Assembly: GCF_003217215.1 (NCBI RefSeq)
Contig: NZ_QJTD01000001.1
Location: 248,001-312,000, forward strand
DNA: 64,000 nucleotides
From: Winogradskyella epiphytica
GTDB lineage: Bacteria > Bacteroidota > Bacteroidia > Flavobacteriales > Flavobacteriaceae
Direction of reading: 5' to 3'
Of this stretch, positions 8,168 to 17,500 are shown in pieces. How positions within the stretch are numbered: the first letter of the stretch is position 1; each line of letters opens with the position of its first letter. The notes under the pieces were generated by a model, which saw only the letters and a program-made list of their open reading frames with translations, was not told where the DNA came from and did no database searches. The translations under genes were made by a program, and so were the position numbers.

Positions 8168-9667
8168 ATGTCAAATTATTTCAACACATTACCATTAAGA
8201 AAACAATTAGAACAATTAGGAAAATGCCGATTTATGGACGCTTCAGAATTTGAAGATGGTGTAAATGCATTAAAAGGAAAGAAAATTGTGATTGTCGGTT
8301 GTGGCGCACAAGGTTTAAATCAAGGTTTAAATATGCGTGATTCCGGATTAGATATTAGCTATGCTCTACGTCAACAAGCCATAGATGAAAAACGTCCATC
8401 CTATGTTAACGCGACGGATAACGGGTTCAACGTTGGCACTTATGACGAATTAATTCCAACGGCCGACTTAGTACTAAACCTAACACCCGACAAGCAACAT
8501 ACTAACGTGGTTAATGCCATCATGCCTTTAATGAAAAAAGGAGCGACATTAAGCTATTCGCATGGTTTTAACATCGTAGAAGAAGCCACAAAAATACGTG
8601 AAGATTTAACCGTTATTATGGTGGCACCAAAATGTCCTGGAACCGAAGTTAGAGAAGAATACAAACGTGGTTTTGGGGTACCAACATTAATTGCCGTTCA
8701 TCCTGAAAACGACCCAGAAAACAAGGGTTGGGACCAAGCTAAAGCTTATGCAGCTGCCACTGGTGGTCACAGAGCTGGTGTATTAGAATCTTCTTTTATT
8801 GCTGAAGTAAAGTCGGATTTAATGGGAGAACAGACCATACTTTGTGGTTTACTACAAACTGGAGCCATCCTAAGCTTTGATAAAATGGTTGAAGAAGGTG
8901 TGAACGCCGAATATGCTACTAAATTAATTCAGTTTGGATGGGAGACCATTACCGAAGCATTAAAACACGGCGGTATCACCAATATGATGGATCGTTTATC
9001 TAATCCTGCAAAAGTTAAAGCCTATGAATTATCTGAAGAATTAAAAGATATTATGCGTCCTCTTTTCGAGAAACATATGGATGATATTCTTTCAGGTCAT
9101 TTCTCTAAAACTATGATGGAAGATTGGGCAAATGATGATGTGAATTTATTAAAATGGCGAGCTGCAACAGGCGAAACGGCATTTGAAAAAACACCTTTAA
9201 CTACAGATCATATTTCGGAACAAGAGTACTTTGATCATGGTTTATTACTAGTGGCATTTGTAAAATCGGGTGTAGAACTAGCATTTGAAACTATGGTAAG
9301 CGCAGGTATTATAGAAGATTCTGCTTATTACGAATCACTTCATGAACTCCCTTTAATTGCGAATACTATCGCTAGAAAAAAATTATTTGAAATGAATCGT
9401 GTGATTTCTGATACAGCAGAATATGGTTGCTATTTATTTGACCATGCTTGTAAACCTCTATTAGCCGAGTTTATGAAAACGGTAGACTCGTCTCTAATTG
9501 GAAAACCCTTTTCTAATACCAATGCCGTAGATAATTTAGAGTTAATAAGGGTGAATGACGCTATAAGAAATCATCCTATCGAATCTGTTGGTCAGCGTTT
9601 ACGTGCTGCAATGACAGCGATGAAGGTGATTAAAACCGCTGAAGTTGAAGATTCTGTATTGGCATAA
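8168..9667 (+). CDS. ilvC: Ketol-acid reductoisomerase, long (class II) form
   Basis: IlvC rearranges and reduces acetolactate or acetohydroxybutyrate with NADPH and Mg2+. At 499 residues it is the long class II form, as in Escherichia coli (about 490), with a duplicated helical domain, and not the roughly 330-residue short form. The Rossmann motif [10 protein letters not shown] is followed by [15 protein letters not shown], in keeping with NADPH use. Metal and substrate segments include [34 protein letters not shown] and YECL-equivalent helices later in the protein. It lies 68 bases after ilvN and 46 before ilvA. Confidence 0.96.
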   Translation: MSNYFNTLPLRKQLEQLGKCRFMDASEFEDGVNALKGKKIVIVGCGAQGLNQGLNMRDSGLDISYALRQQAIDEKRPSYVNATDNGFNVGTYDELIPTADLVLNLTPDKQHTNVVNAIMPLMKKGATLSYSHGFNIVEEATKIREDLTVIMVAPKCPGTEVREEYKRGFGVPTLIAVHPENDPENKGWDQAKAYAAATGGHRAGVLESSFIAEVKSDLMGEQTILCGLLQTGAILSFDKMVEEGVNAEYATKLIQFGWETITEALKHGGITNMMDRLSNPAKVKAYELSEELKDIMRPLFEKHMDDILSGHFSKTMMEDWANDDVNLLKWRAATGETAFEKTPLTTDHISEQEYFDHGLLLVAFVKSGVELAFETMVSAGIIEDSAYYESLHELPLIANTIARKKLFEMNRVISDTAEYGCYLFDHACKPLLAEFMKTVDSSLIGKPFSNTNAVDNLELIRVNDAIRNHPIESVGQRLRAAMTAMKVIKTAEVEDSVLA

Positions 9668-9713
9668 TCTCAACAGTGACAAGTTATACGGATAATCACA
9701 AACTTTTGAAAAA

Positions 9714-10988
9714 ATGTATATGAAAGACACCACCACAACCTACAAACCCACATTAGAAGCTGTGGAAGCTGCTGCGGATAAATTAAGAGGCGTTGCTATA
9801 GTAACACCTCTGCTCAAAAATGCGCGATATTCTAAACAATTTGATGCTCATATTTATTTTAAACGTGAAGATTTACAAGAAGTCCGATCGTATAAAATAA
9901 GAGGTGCTTATAATAAAATTTCTTCCTTAAATTCTACTCAAATTGAAAATGAAATTGTTTGCGCAAGTGCCGGTAATCACGCACAAGGTGTAGCAATTTC
10001 ATGTAAACTTCTGAAAATAAAAGGAACGATTTATATGCCTACACCGACACCTCTTCAAAAAATTGAACAGGTTAAAATGTTTGGTGAAGAATATGTCGAT
10101 GTGATTTTAGTAGGAGACACTTTTGATGATGCCTATCACGCTGCAATGGAAACTTGTGAGCGTTTAAATAAAACATTCATTCATCCTTTTAATGATGAAA
10201 AAGTCATCGAAGGTCAAGCCACGGTTGGATTAGAAATTATTGACCAAGCGACAGCGCATCCTATTCATTATGTTTTTGTACCAATAGGTGGTGGTGGTTT
10301 ATCTGCTGGATTATCTTCAGTTTTCAAAATCTTATCTCCTCAAACTAAGATTATAGGCGTTGAACCAAAAGGTGCAGCTTCTATGTCTACATCTATAAAA
10401 AACAACAGAAATACCGAATTAAAATCGATAGACAGTTTTGTAGACGGTGCTGCTGTAAAGCGTGTTGGTAATTTAAATTTTGATATCTGTAAAGACAACC
10501 TTCATGACATTTTATTAGTTGACGAAGGAAAAGCCTGCCAAACGATTTTAGATCTTTATAATAAAGAAGCTATAGTTGTAGAACCAGCAGGCGCGTTGAG
10601 CATTTCAGCATTAGACCAATATGCCGAAGAAATTAAAGGTAAAAATGTGGTTTGTGTGATTAGCGGAAGTAATAATGATATTACACGAACAACCGAAATA
10701 AAAGAACGCGCCCTTTTATATGCCAATTTGAAGCATTATTTCATTGTCAAATTCCCACAACGAGCAGGAGCTTTAAGAGAATTTGTTGTTGATATTCTCG
10801 GTCCAACAGATGATATCACACATTTTGAATACACTAAAAAAGGAAGCCGTGAAAATGGAGTTGCTGTCGTAGGTTTAGAGCTAAAATCTCCTGCAGACTT
10901 AGAGCCTTTAATCACAAAGATGAAACTGCATCACTTTTACGGAGATTACCTTAACAATAAGCCTGATTTATTCCAATTCTTGGTATAA
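9714..10988 (+). CDS. ilvA: Threonine dehydratase with single ACT-like domain
   Basis: IlvA deaminates threonine to 2-oxobutyrate, the entry to isoleucine. The 424-residue protein has the PLP lysine in VRSYKIRGAYNK (Lys61 from this start) and the phosphate-binding loop GGGGLSAG at about residue 193. A short C-terminal regulatory region starts with HYFIVKFPQRAGALREF. The single regulatory repeat makes it the Bacillus-type short form and not the two-repeat E. coli form. Two ATGs, at 9714 and 9720, are both possible. It is the last gene of the operon and is followed by a long hairpin. A purely catabolic enzyme is unlikely given its place in an ilv operon. Confidence 0.93.
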   Translation: MYMKDTTTTYKPTLEAVEAAADKLRGVAIVTPLLKNARYSKQFDAHIYFKREDLQEVRSYKIRGAYNKISSLNSTQIENEIVCASAGNHAQGVAISCKLLKIKGTIYMPTPTPLQKIEQVKMFGEEYVDVILVGDTFDDAYHAAMETCERLNKTFIHPFNDEKVIEGQATVGLEIIDQATAHPIHYVFVPIGGGGLSAGLSSVFKILSPQTKIIGVEPKGAASMSTSIKNNRNTELKSIDSFVDGAAVKRVGNLNFDICKDNLHDILLVDEGKACQTILDLYNKEAIVVEPAGALSISALDQYAEEIKGKNVVCVISGSNNDITRTTEIKERALLYANLKHYFIVKFPQRAGALREFVVDILGPTDDITHFEYTKKGSRENGVAVVGLELKSPADLEPLITKMKLHHFYGDYLNNKPDLFQFLV

Positions 10989-11041
10989 ATCCGAATTCAA
11001 CTGTGACTATTTAGGAATAATTTCAAGTAAATCAAAAACAA

Positions 11042-11091
11042 GATTCTGATATGGGAAATCGGCAAAGACCTCCGATTTCCCTATAAGAATC
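11042..11091 (+). repeat. Long inverted repeat after ilvA
   Basis: GATTCT (11042-11047), ATA (11049-11051) and GGGAAATCGG (11053-11062) pair with CCGATTTCCC (11072-11081), TAT and AGAATC (11086-11091). The result is about 19 base pairs with small bulges around a 9-base loop. No T-run follows, so it is not a standard intrinsic terminator. It may stabilise or end the ilv transcript. Confidence 0.75.
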
Positions 11092-11165
11092 GAACAAATA
11101 AATCAAAATAAGAGCACTTCATATTTTTTAATATTTCATAAAAGAACAAATAAATTTGGATTTGT

Positions 11166-11173
11166 TACTTTTG
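11166..11173 (+). promoter_or_regulatory. Candidate -7 box for the S-box methionine operon
   Basis: TACTTTTG matches TAnnTTTG exactly and lies 44 bases before the riboswitch P1 stem. No clear TTG was seen at the -33 distance. Confidence 0.45.
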
Positions 11174-11217
11174 AATTGCAATATTTGTGCTCACAAAGTT
11201 CAAACACTTACTGAAAT

Positions 11218-11337
11218 GTTATCAAGAAAGGTGGAGGGATAGACCCAACGAAGCCTTAGCAACCCTTAGATTTACTGAGAAGGTGCTAAATTCTACTTAA
11301 TATATCGATTCATTTATCGACATATTGGATAGATAAC
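11218..11337 (+). promoter_or_regulatory. SAM-I (S-box) riboswitch
   Basis: The conserved S-box core is present in order: GTTATC opening the P1 stem, AAGAAAGGTGGAGGGA, GACCC, GAAGCCTTAGCAACCC, then AAGGTGCTAAATTCTAC and the closing AGATAAC. P1 pairs 11218-11223 with 11332-11337. A variable P3/P4 region includes TCGATTCATTTATCGA. The class binds S-adenosylmethionine and normally turns expression off when SAM is plentiful. It sits directly before metY, which is a standard target. Confidence 0.95.
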
Positions 11338-11343
11338 TCAAGA

Positions 11344-11375
11344 CTAATTACCCATCTGTAATTAGCATTTTCTTT
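11344..11375 (+). terminator. Expression-platform hairpin of the SAM riboswitch
   Basis: CTAATTAC (11344-11351) pairs perfectly with GTAATTAG (11358-11365) around CCATCT. A T-rich tail (CATTTTCTTT) follows. Seven bases after the aptamer, it is the likely SAM-dependent terminator, although the stem is AT-rich. Confidence 0.65.
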
Positions 11376-11479
11376 ATAACATTTTTCTATTAGTATGCTT
11401 CTTCCTTCGATTATAATCAAGGCATTGAGGCTTATTTGGCTTTTGGTTTAATTATTAATTAACTCAAAATCTTAGAAAA

Positions 11480-12778
11480 ATGAGTACACAAAAATTTGCA
11501 ACTCAAGCGTTGCACGCAGGTCACGACGTAAGTCAAACTTCAGGAACAAGAGCTGTTCCTATTTACCAAACCTCATCTTATGTTTTTAACGATTCAGAGG
11601 ATGCAGCCGGACGATTCAATCTATCTGTTCCAGGATTTATTTACACCCGTTTAAACAATCCAACGACAGACATTTTAGAACAGCGTTTAGCAGCTCTAGA
11701 AGGCGGAATTGCAGCAGTTGCTACAGCTTCCGGAACCTCAGCCATCTCAACGACCTTATTAACACTTTTAAAAGCAGGAGATCATATTGTGGCTTCGAGC
11801 AGTTTGTATGGCGGAACCTACAATTTATTGAGCGTTACTTTGCCAAGGCATGGAATTACTACAACATTTGTTGACGCCTCGAATCCTGAAGAATTCAAAA
11901 AGGCAGCACAAGAAAACACCCGAGCATTCTTCGTAGAATCTTTAGGTAACCCGAAGTTAGATGTTTTAGATATCGAAGCGATTTCTAAAGAAGCTAAAGG
12001 CTTTAAAGTTCCTTTAATTGTAGACAATACTGTTGCCACTCCTTATTTATTAAAACCGATTGAATATGGCGCAAACATCGTTATTCACTCTTTAACAAAA
12101 TATATTACTGGAAACGGCACATCACTGGGCGGTATTATTATCGATGCTGGCACTTTTGATTGGACCAATGGAAAATTTCCAGAATTTACTGAACCTTCCG
12201 CCGGGTATCATGGTCTAATTTATAGTGAAGCTATAGGCACAGCTGCCTTCATTGCAAAAGTTAGAATTGAAGGCTTACGTGATTATGGCGCTGCATTGAG
12301 TCCGTTTAATTCATTTCAAATTATCCAAGGCTTAGAAACTTTAGAGCTTAGAATTCAAAAGCACAGTAAAAATGCATTAGAATTAGCTCAGTGGTTAGAA
12401 AAGCAGCCTGAAGTAAAATGGGTGAATTATCCTGGTTTAGAATCAAGCAGATATAGAAAATTAGCCACAAAGTATTTACCAAAAGGGCAAAGTGGTGTTG
12501 TAACATTTGGAATAGAAGGCGGTTTTGAAGCTGCAAAAACTATTTCCGACAACACTAAAGTATTTTCACTATTAGCCAATATAGGAGATACCAAATCACT
12601 CATCATTCACCCTGCAAGTACAACTCATCAGCAATTAAGTGATGAAGCCCAAGAAAGTGCTGGCGTCACTAAAGATTTAATTCGGTTGTCTGTAGGCATC
12701 GAGGATATTGAAGATTTAAAAGATGATTTGAAAAATGCTTTTTCCTTCGTAAAACGACAAAAAAAGCTTCAACATTAA
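11480..12778 (+). CDS. metY: O-acetylhomoserine aminocarboxypropyltransferase (sulfhydrylase)
   Basis: This is a PLP enzyme of the Cys/Met metabolism family that makes homocysteine from O-acetylhomoserine and sulfide. The 432-residue length, longer than cystathionine synthases (about 380), and the extra segment FDWTNGKFPEFTEPSAGYHG after the PLP lysine are characteristic of MetY. The PLP lysine is Lys207 in IHSLTKYITG, with YTRLNNPTTD near residue 55 and the C-terminal SLIIHPASTTHQQL and SVGIEDIEDL. It is the first gene after the SAM riboswitch, followed by an OsmC-like gene and a metX-like gene. That order supports direct sulfhydrylation as the route to methionine. Confidence 0.93.
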   Translation: MSTQKFATQALHAGHDVSQTSGTRAVPIYQTSSYVFNDSEDAAGRFNLSVPGFIYTRLNNPTTDILEQRLAALEGGIAAVATASGTSAISTTLLTLLKAGDHIVASSSLYGGTYNLLSVTLPRHGITTTFVDASNPEEFKKAAQENTRAFFVESLGNPKLDVLDIEAISKEAKGFKVPLIVDNTVATPYLLKPIEYGANIVIHSLTKYITGNGTSLGGIIIDAGTFDWTNGKFPEFTEPSAGYHGLIYSEAIGTAAFIAKVRIEGLRDYGAALSPFNSFQIIQGLETLELRIQKHSKNALELAQWLEKQPEVKWVNYPGLESSRYRKLATKYLPKGQSGVVTFGIEGGFEAAKTISDNTKVFSLLANIGDTKSLIIHPASTTHQQLSDEAQESAGVTKDLIRLSVGIEDIEDLKDDLKNAFSFVKRQKKLQH

Positions 12779-12923
12779 TTAAAGTTTCTTTCAAACTTCC
12801 TTGAAGTAATGTCTGTCTGAGTAGTGTTGAAACATCACAATTAACTTATGCTTCAACTTAGCTCTCAGTTACATTTCAAAGGACTTTTGGTATTCAATTT
12901 CAACCTTCAAAATTAAACAAACA

Positions 12924-13373
12924 ATGAGTGATTTAAAATTCTCTGTCGTAGGAGACAGTTTATCTGCGACACAATTCATAGGACAATCAAGACAATTTAC
13001 CTTAATAGTTGACGACTCTAAAGATTTAAGTGGCTCTGACGCTAATGCGAATCCCTTAGAATATATTTTAGCTGGATTTGCAGGTACTGCTAATGTGATT
13101 GGACATTCAGCAGCTAATGAATTAGGGTTCACAATTAAAAATTTAAAAATTGAAGTATCTGGCGAATTATTACCGAAACCATCGTTATATACTAATCAGG
13201 ATGCAAGTTTCAAATCGATTCATGTCAATTTTATACCTGAGTGCAATGCCAGTATTATAGATTTAGCAAAATGGCTTCAAATTGTAGAGGAACGTTGCCC
13301 TATCAAAGACAGCCTTCAATATAAAACAGCTTTAAAAATTTCCGTAGAAAAAGAGTTTGCGGCTAAAAATTGA
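12924..13373 (+). CDS. OsmC-like protein lacking the first active-site Cys
   Basis: The 149-residue protein has the OsmC/Ohr fold pattern: an N-terminal beta layer, NPLEYILAGFAGTANVIG, then VNFIPECNASIIDLAKWLQIVEERCPI. Classical OsmC peroxidases use two cysteines, one in the central helix (GAC or AGC motif) and one in the ERCP motif. Here the ERCP cysteine is present (Cys125), but the central-helix position is Thr/Ala (AGFAGTAN, about residue 55). It is therefore probably not a classical thiol peroxidase. It sits between metY and metX, six bases before metX, so a role in sulfur amino acid synthesis or sulfide handling is possible but unproven. Confidence 0.8.
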   Translation: MSDLKFSVVGDSLSATQFIGQSRQFTLIVDDSKDLSGSDANANPLEYILAGFAGTANVIGHSAANELGFTIKNLKIEVSGELLPKPSLYTNQDASFKSIHVNFIPECNASIIDLAKWLQIVEERCPIKDSLQYKTALKISVEKEFAAKN

Positions 13374-13379
13374 TAAGAA

Positions 13380-14387
13380 ATGGCACAACTACACTATATA
13401 ACAATTCAAAATTACAGAACTGAAAATGCTAAGACGTTCACTTTAAATTTGTCTTACCAAACTTTTGGCAAAGCATTATATACCGCACCAATTATTCTAG
13501 TAAACCATGCTCTTACCGGCAATTCAAATGTGACTGGAGAAACTGGTTGGTGGAATGATATTATCGGAAAAAACAAATGCATAAACACAGATGAATATAC
13601 CATAATTAGCTTCAATATTCCAGGGAATGGCTATGATAATATTCCAGGACACCTGATTGAAAATTACAAAGATTTTACAGCTAGAGATATCGCTAAATTA
13701 TTTGCTTTAGCTCTCGAACAATTGGGTATTCATCAGTTATTCGCATTAATTGGTGGCTCGGTTGGAGGCGGAATCGCTTGGGAATTGGCAGCCTTAAAAC
13801 CACGATTAATTCAACATTTAATTCCTATTGCTACTGATTGGAAATCTACAGATTGGATTATTGCAAATTGTCACATTCAAGATGCGATTCTAAACAATTC
13901 CTCTCAACCCTTGGTTGATGCAAGAATGCACGCGATGACATTATATCGTACTCCTGCATCATTAAAGGAAAAATTTGAACGCTCTAAAAAAGTAGACGCT
14001 CTCTTTAATGTTGAGTCTTGGTTATCATATCACGGTAAGGCACTAGATAATCGTTTTCAGGTGACGGCATACAAACTGATGAACCAAATTTTAAAAACCA
14101 TAGACATTACGAGAAGCAGAAATTCATTCTTAGCTGTAGCTTCAAAAATTGAAAGTAATATTCATATTATAACCATCAACTCAGACTTGTTTTTTAAACC
14201 AGATGATAATTGGGAATCTTTTGTAGAATTAAAATGTTTGAAAGACAACGTTTTTATTCACGAAATAAAATCTATTCATGGTCATGATGCATTCTTGATA
14301 GAATATGATCAATTAGCTCGATTTTTGAAACCTATTTTTAAGGTTGAAGCCAAAGTTGCCATTCTAAAGAAAAAATTTGTAGCGTGA
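13380..14387 (+). CDS. MetX-like homoserine O-acyltransferase (alpha/beta hydrolase)
   Basis: The 335-residue protein belongs to the homoserine acetyltransferase branch of the alpha/beta hydrolase fold. It shows VNHALTGNSNV near residue 41, GETGWWNDIIG, FNIPGNGYD and the nucleophile elbow GGSVGGG with Ser127. The C-terminal HGHDAFL carries the catalytic His (His302), preceded by Asp in INSDLFF. Characterised MetX enzymes have GGSMGG and are usually 350-380 residues, so this is a slightly short, divergent member. Being in one operon with metY under an S-box strongly supports formation of O-acetylhomoserine. Acyl specificity cannot be read from the sequence. Confidence 0.85.
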   Translation: MAQLHYITIQNYRTENAKTFTLNLSYQTFGKALYTAPIILVNHALTGNSNVTGETGWWNDIIGKNKCINTDEYTIISFNIPGNGYDNIPGHLIENYKDFTARDIAKLFALALEQLGIHQLFALIGGSVGGGIAWELAALKPRLIQHLIPIATDWKSTDWIIANCHIQDAILNNSSQPLVDARMHAMTLYRTPASLKEKFERSKKVDALFNVESWLSYHGKALDNRFQVTAYKLMNQILKTIDITRSRNSFLAVASKIESNIHIITINSDLFFKPDDNWESFVELKCLKDNVFIHEIKSIHGHDAFLIEYDQLARFLKPIFKVEAKVAILKKKFVA

Positions 14388-14487
14388 CTCCGAACAACTA
14401 ATTATAAAAAAGGTCCTTTCAAATTAATTTAAGTAATATATAAGTTTACAAAAGGGTTAATATCGATTTTGATTAAAGTAAATACCC

Positions 14488-14495
14488 TAAATTTG
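14488..14495 (+). promoter_or_regulatory. Candidate -7 box for tamB-tamL
   Basis: TAAATTTG is an exact TAnnTTTG match, with TTTG at 14468-14471 sixteen bases upstream. If used, transcription begins near 14502. That rules out translation from the TTG at 14469 and favours the TTG at 14514. Confidence 0.5.
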
Positions 14496-14513
14496 TTGGC
14501 ATATATTAGCGTA

Positions 14514-17500
14514 TTGAATAAGACCGAAGACAAAGCACCAAAAAAACGAAAATTTCGTTGGTTTCGCAGAATAATACGTATTCTGCTAGGTATCGCTTTA
14601 CTCTTATTTTTAATTGTTCTCTTCGTAAGAAGTCCTTGGGGACAAAGCATTATTGTAGATAAAACTATTAATTATATCTCTGATAAAACAGGTACTGAAG
14701 TTGTCATAGATAAATTATTTATCACTTTCGATGGCGATATCCAACTCGACGGTCTCTATCTAGAAGACAAAAAAGGCGATACTTTAGTCTATTCGAAATC
14801 GGTTGAAGCGAATATTCCATTATTAAAAATGATTAAAGGCGGAGCCATTGGTGTTGACGCTCTTGATTGGGATGGCCTTCGTGCCAACATTATTAGAAAA
14901 GACAGTGTTTCAGGATATAATTTTCAGTTCCTCATTGATGCATTTGCTACAACCGATACCACAACGGTTGCTACGGACACTACTTCTACTCCACTCAATC
15001 TGGTTATTGGTCATTTAAATTTCAAAGATTTTGATATCGTATTTAATGATGCCGTAGCAGGAATTGATTCTAAGTTTAAAATAGGAAAGTTGAAGGCCAA
15101 CATGGAAACCACCAATGTTGAAGACATGATTTTTCAGGCGAGTAACCTCGAGCTTAGCAATGCTACTATTAAGTTTATACAAAAACCCGTGGCTATAGAT
15201 ACCACAACTTCAGATGTTCCCTTACCAAGATTATCTTTTAAAAATATATCTCTAAAGAATGTTGTCGCCTACTACGAATCACAACCAGACCGAATCATTG
15301 CAGATGTAGACATATCCGAATTTTCTACTGAAGTTCCGATTATTAATTTAGTAGATAATGATTTCAACCTTAAAAAAATAACCCTTAAAAATTCTAAAAT
15401 CAGTTTAACTACTGAAGCCGAATTTAATGGACTCAGTCAAAAAATTGATGAAGTAAAAGATGAAGCTAAAGCTGATATCGCTACTTTCGATTGGCCGCAA
15501 CTAAAATTAAATGTCGATGCTATAGATTTTGAAAACAACAGCATTAATTATAATGTTGGCTGTGCAACATCAAAAAAAGGGGTTTTTAATCCTAATGCTA
15601 TTTCCTTATCTGAATTAACGCTTCAGGCTAAAAATCTATCCTTAAAAGACAAGAAAGCCACACTTGATATAAGTCAGTTTAACTTCAATGAAACTTCTGG
15701 GTTAAACCTCAAACAATTAGCTGTTAATTATAAAGCCACAAATGATCAAATGAGGTTTGACAACTTAAATTTCAGTTTAAATAATAATCGAATTTCTGGT
15801 TTTGCTCATTTAAATTATCATTCGCTTTCTCAGCTCATCGAACATCCGGAATCGACGCGTGTAAATCTCAATTTACCAACACTTTCTCTGTCATTATCGG
15901 AACTATTTAAATTTCAACCCAGCCTAAAAAATAATGAATACCTCAACAGTCTAAGTAAAAAACAGTTATCAGGTCACTTAAACGCTACAGGGACATTAGC
16001 TTCAATTAATTTAACCAATGTAAGGTTGAACTGGGGAAAAACAACTCGAATTTCAGCTAATGGCAACCTTCAAAATATAAGCAATCCGGAATTGTTGTCA
16101 TTTAATATTCCTGAGTTTACAGCAATTACGAAACGAGCTGATCTCCTTCAATTTGTAAGTGAAGAAGAATTAGGTGCCAGCTTACCAGAAGACGTTCAAC
16201 TTATTGCGCAACTCAAGGGAAATCTTGAATCTATTTCAACTAATGCAAAATTAACGACCACGCAAGGTATTGCTACGGTAGATGGAAGTTTTAGTAATTC
16301 AGATACTATTGAATATGACGCCACAGTGACTATTGATGATTATAAAGTCAATGAACTACTAAATAATCCTAAGTTTGGTGCGCTAAGCTTAAGCTTAACA
16401 TCTGAAGGAAATGGGAAAGACATGAATTCGCTTAATGCTACATTCGAGGGGTCCATTTCAAAATTCCAACTGAATAATTATGAGATAAAAGACCTTCAGC
16501 TTACAGGTAAATTAAAAGATGGCTCTGGTCATATTCACTCGGCTTATAAAGACCATAATTTGAATGCAAATTTAGATGCTTGGATCGTCTTAGATTCCAT
16601 TTCACCAGAAGTCAATTTAGAACTTGATGTTATTGGCGCTAATCTTCAATCGCTCGGCTTAATGAGCCGTAATGTGAGAACGGCTATGAAGGTAAAAGCT
16701 AACTTTAAAGGTAATGCTGAAATCTATGATGCCAGTGCATTTGTTGACAATGGCGTTATTGTTTACGATAATAGAACTTATTTATTAGGAGATGTAAACG
16801 CTCAGGCACATGTAGATAAAGACACCACATCTGTTTTTGTAAAAAATAAGATGATAAATATGGACTTACAATCGAATTCTGATCCGCAACATTTTAGCAA
16901 GGCTATCAGACGACATGTGATGAGTTATTTTTATAGAGATGAAACCCTATCAGACAGCATCACCAATTTTGTAAACCTGAAGCTCACTGGTAATATTTCA
17001 CAATCGCCATTGCTTAATGATGTGTTTTTGGTTAACGCTAGAGATGTAGACACCATCGATATTGATGTTAATTTTAACGAAAAAGCCAGAAAACTTGATG
17101 CCAATATCACAGCGCCTCATATTAACTATAGTGGCAATACATTAGATAGTCTCATGTTTACCATGAATACAGATAAAGACAATTTCAACTTTTATCTTGG
17201 ATTTAAAAATATCAATGCAGGACCATTGGATGTTCCTAAAACTATTATAACTGGGAATCAGACTAATCAAGAGTTATCTTTAAACTTCTTGGGATATTAT
17301 AAGGATGAAAAGCTAATGAACGTGAATAGCAAAATCACGGGTAATCGGGATCGCTTAAGACTTTCTATAAACCCAGATAGTTTAGTGCTCAATAAGGAAA
17401 AATGGACCATTCCTAAAGGAAATGAAATTATTCTAACCGAAAAGAACCTTGAGTTCTATGATTTTAAAATCACGAGAAATAACCAGTCCATTGCACTTAC

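Noticed and set aside
12348..12536. Minus-strand frame inside metY
   Set aside because: A shadow of a well-conserved enzyme with no start context or homologous motif.
14469..14513. Upstream TTG start for tamB
   Set aside because: A -7 promoter box lies inside this stretch and the conserved basic N-terminus begins after 14514.
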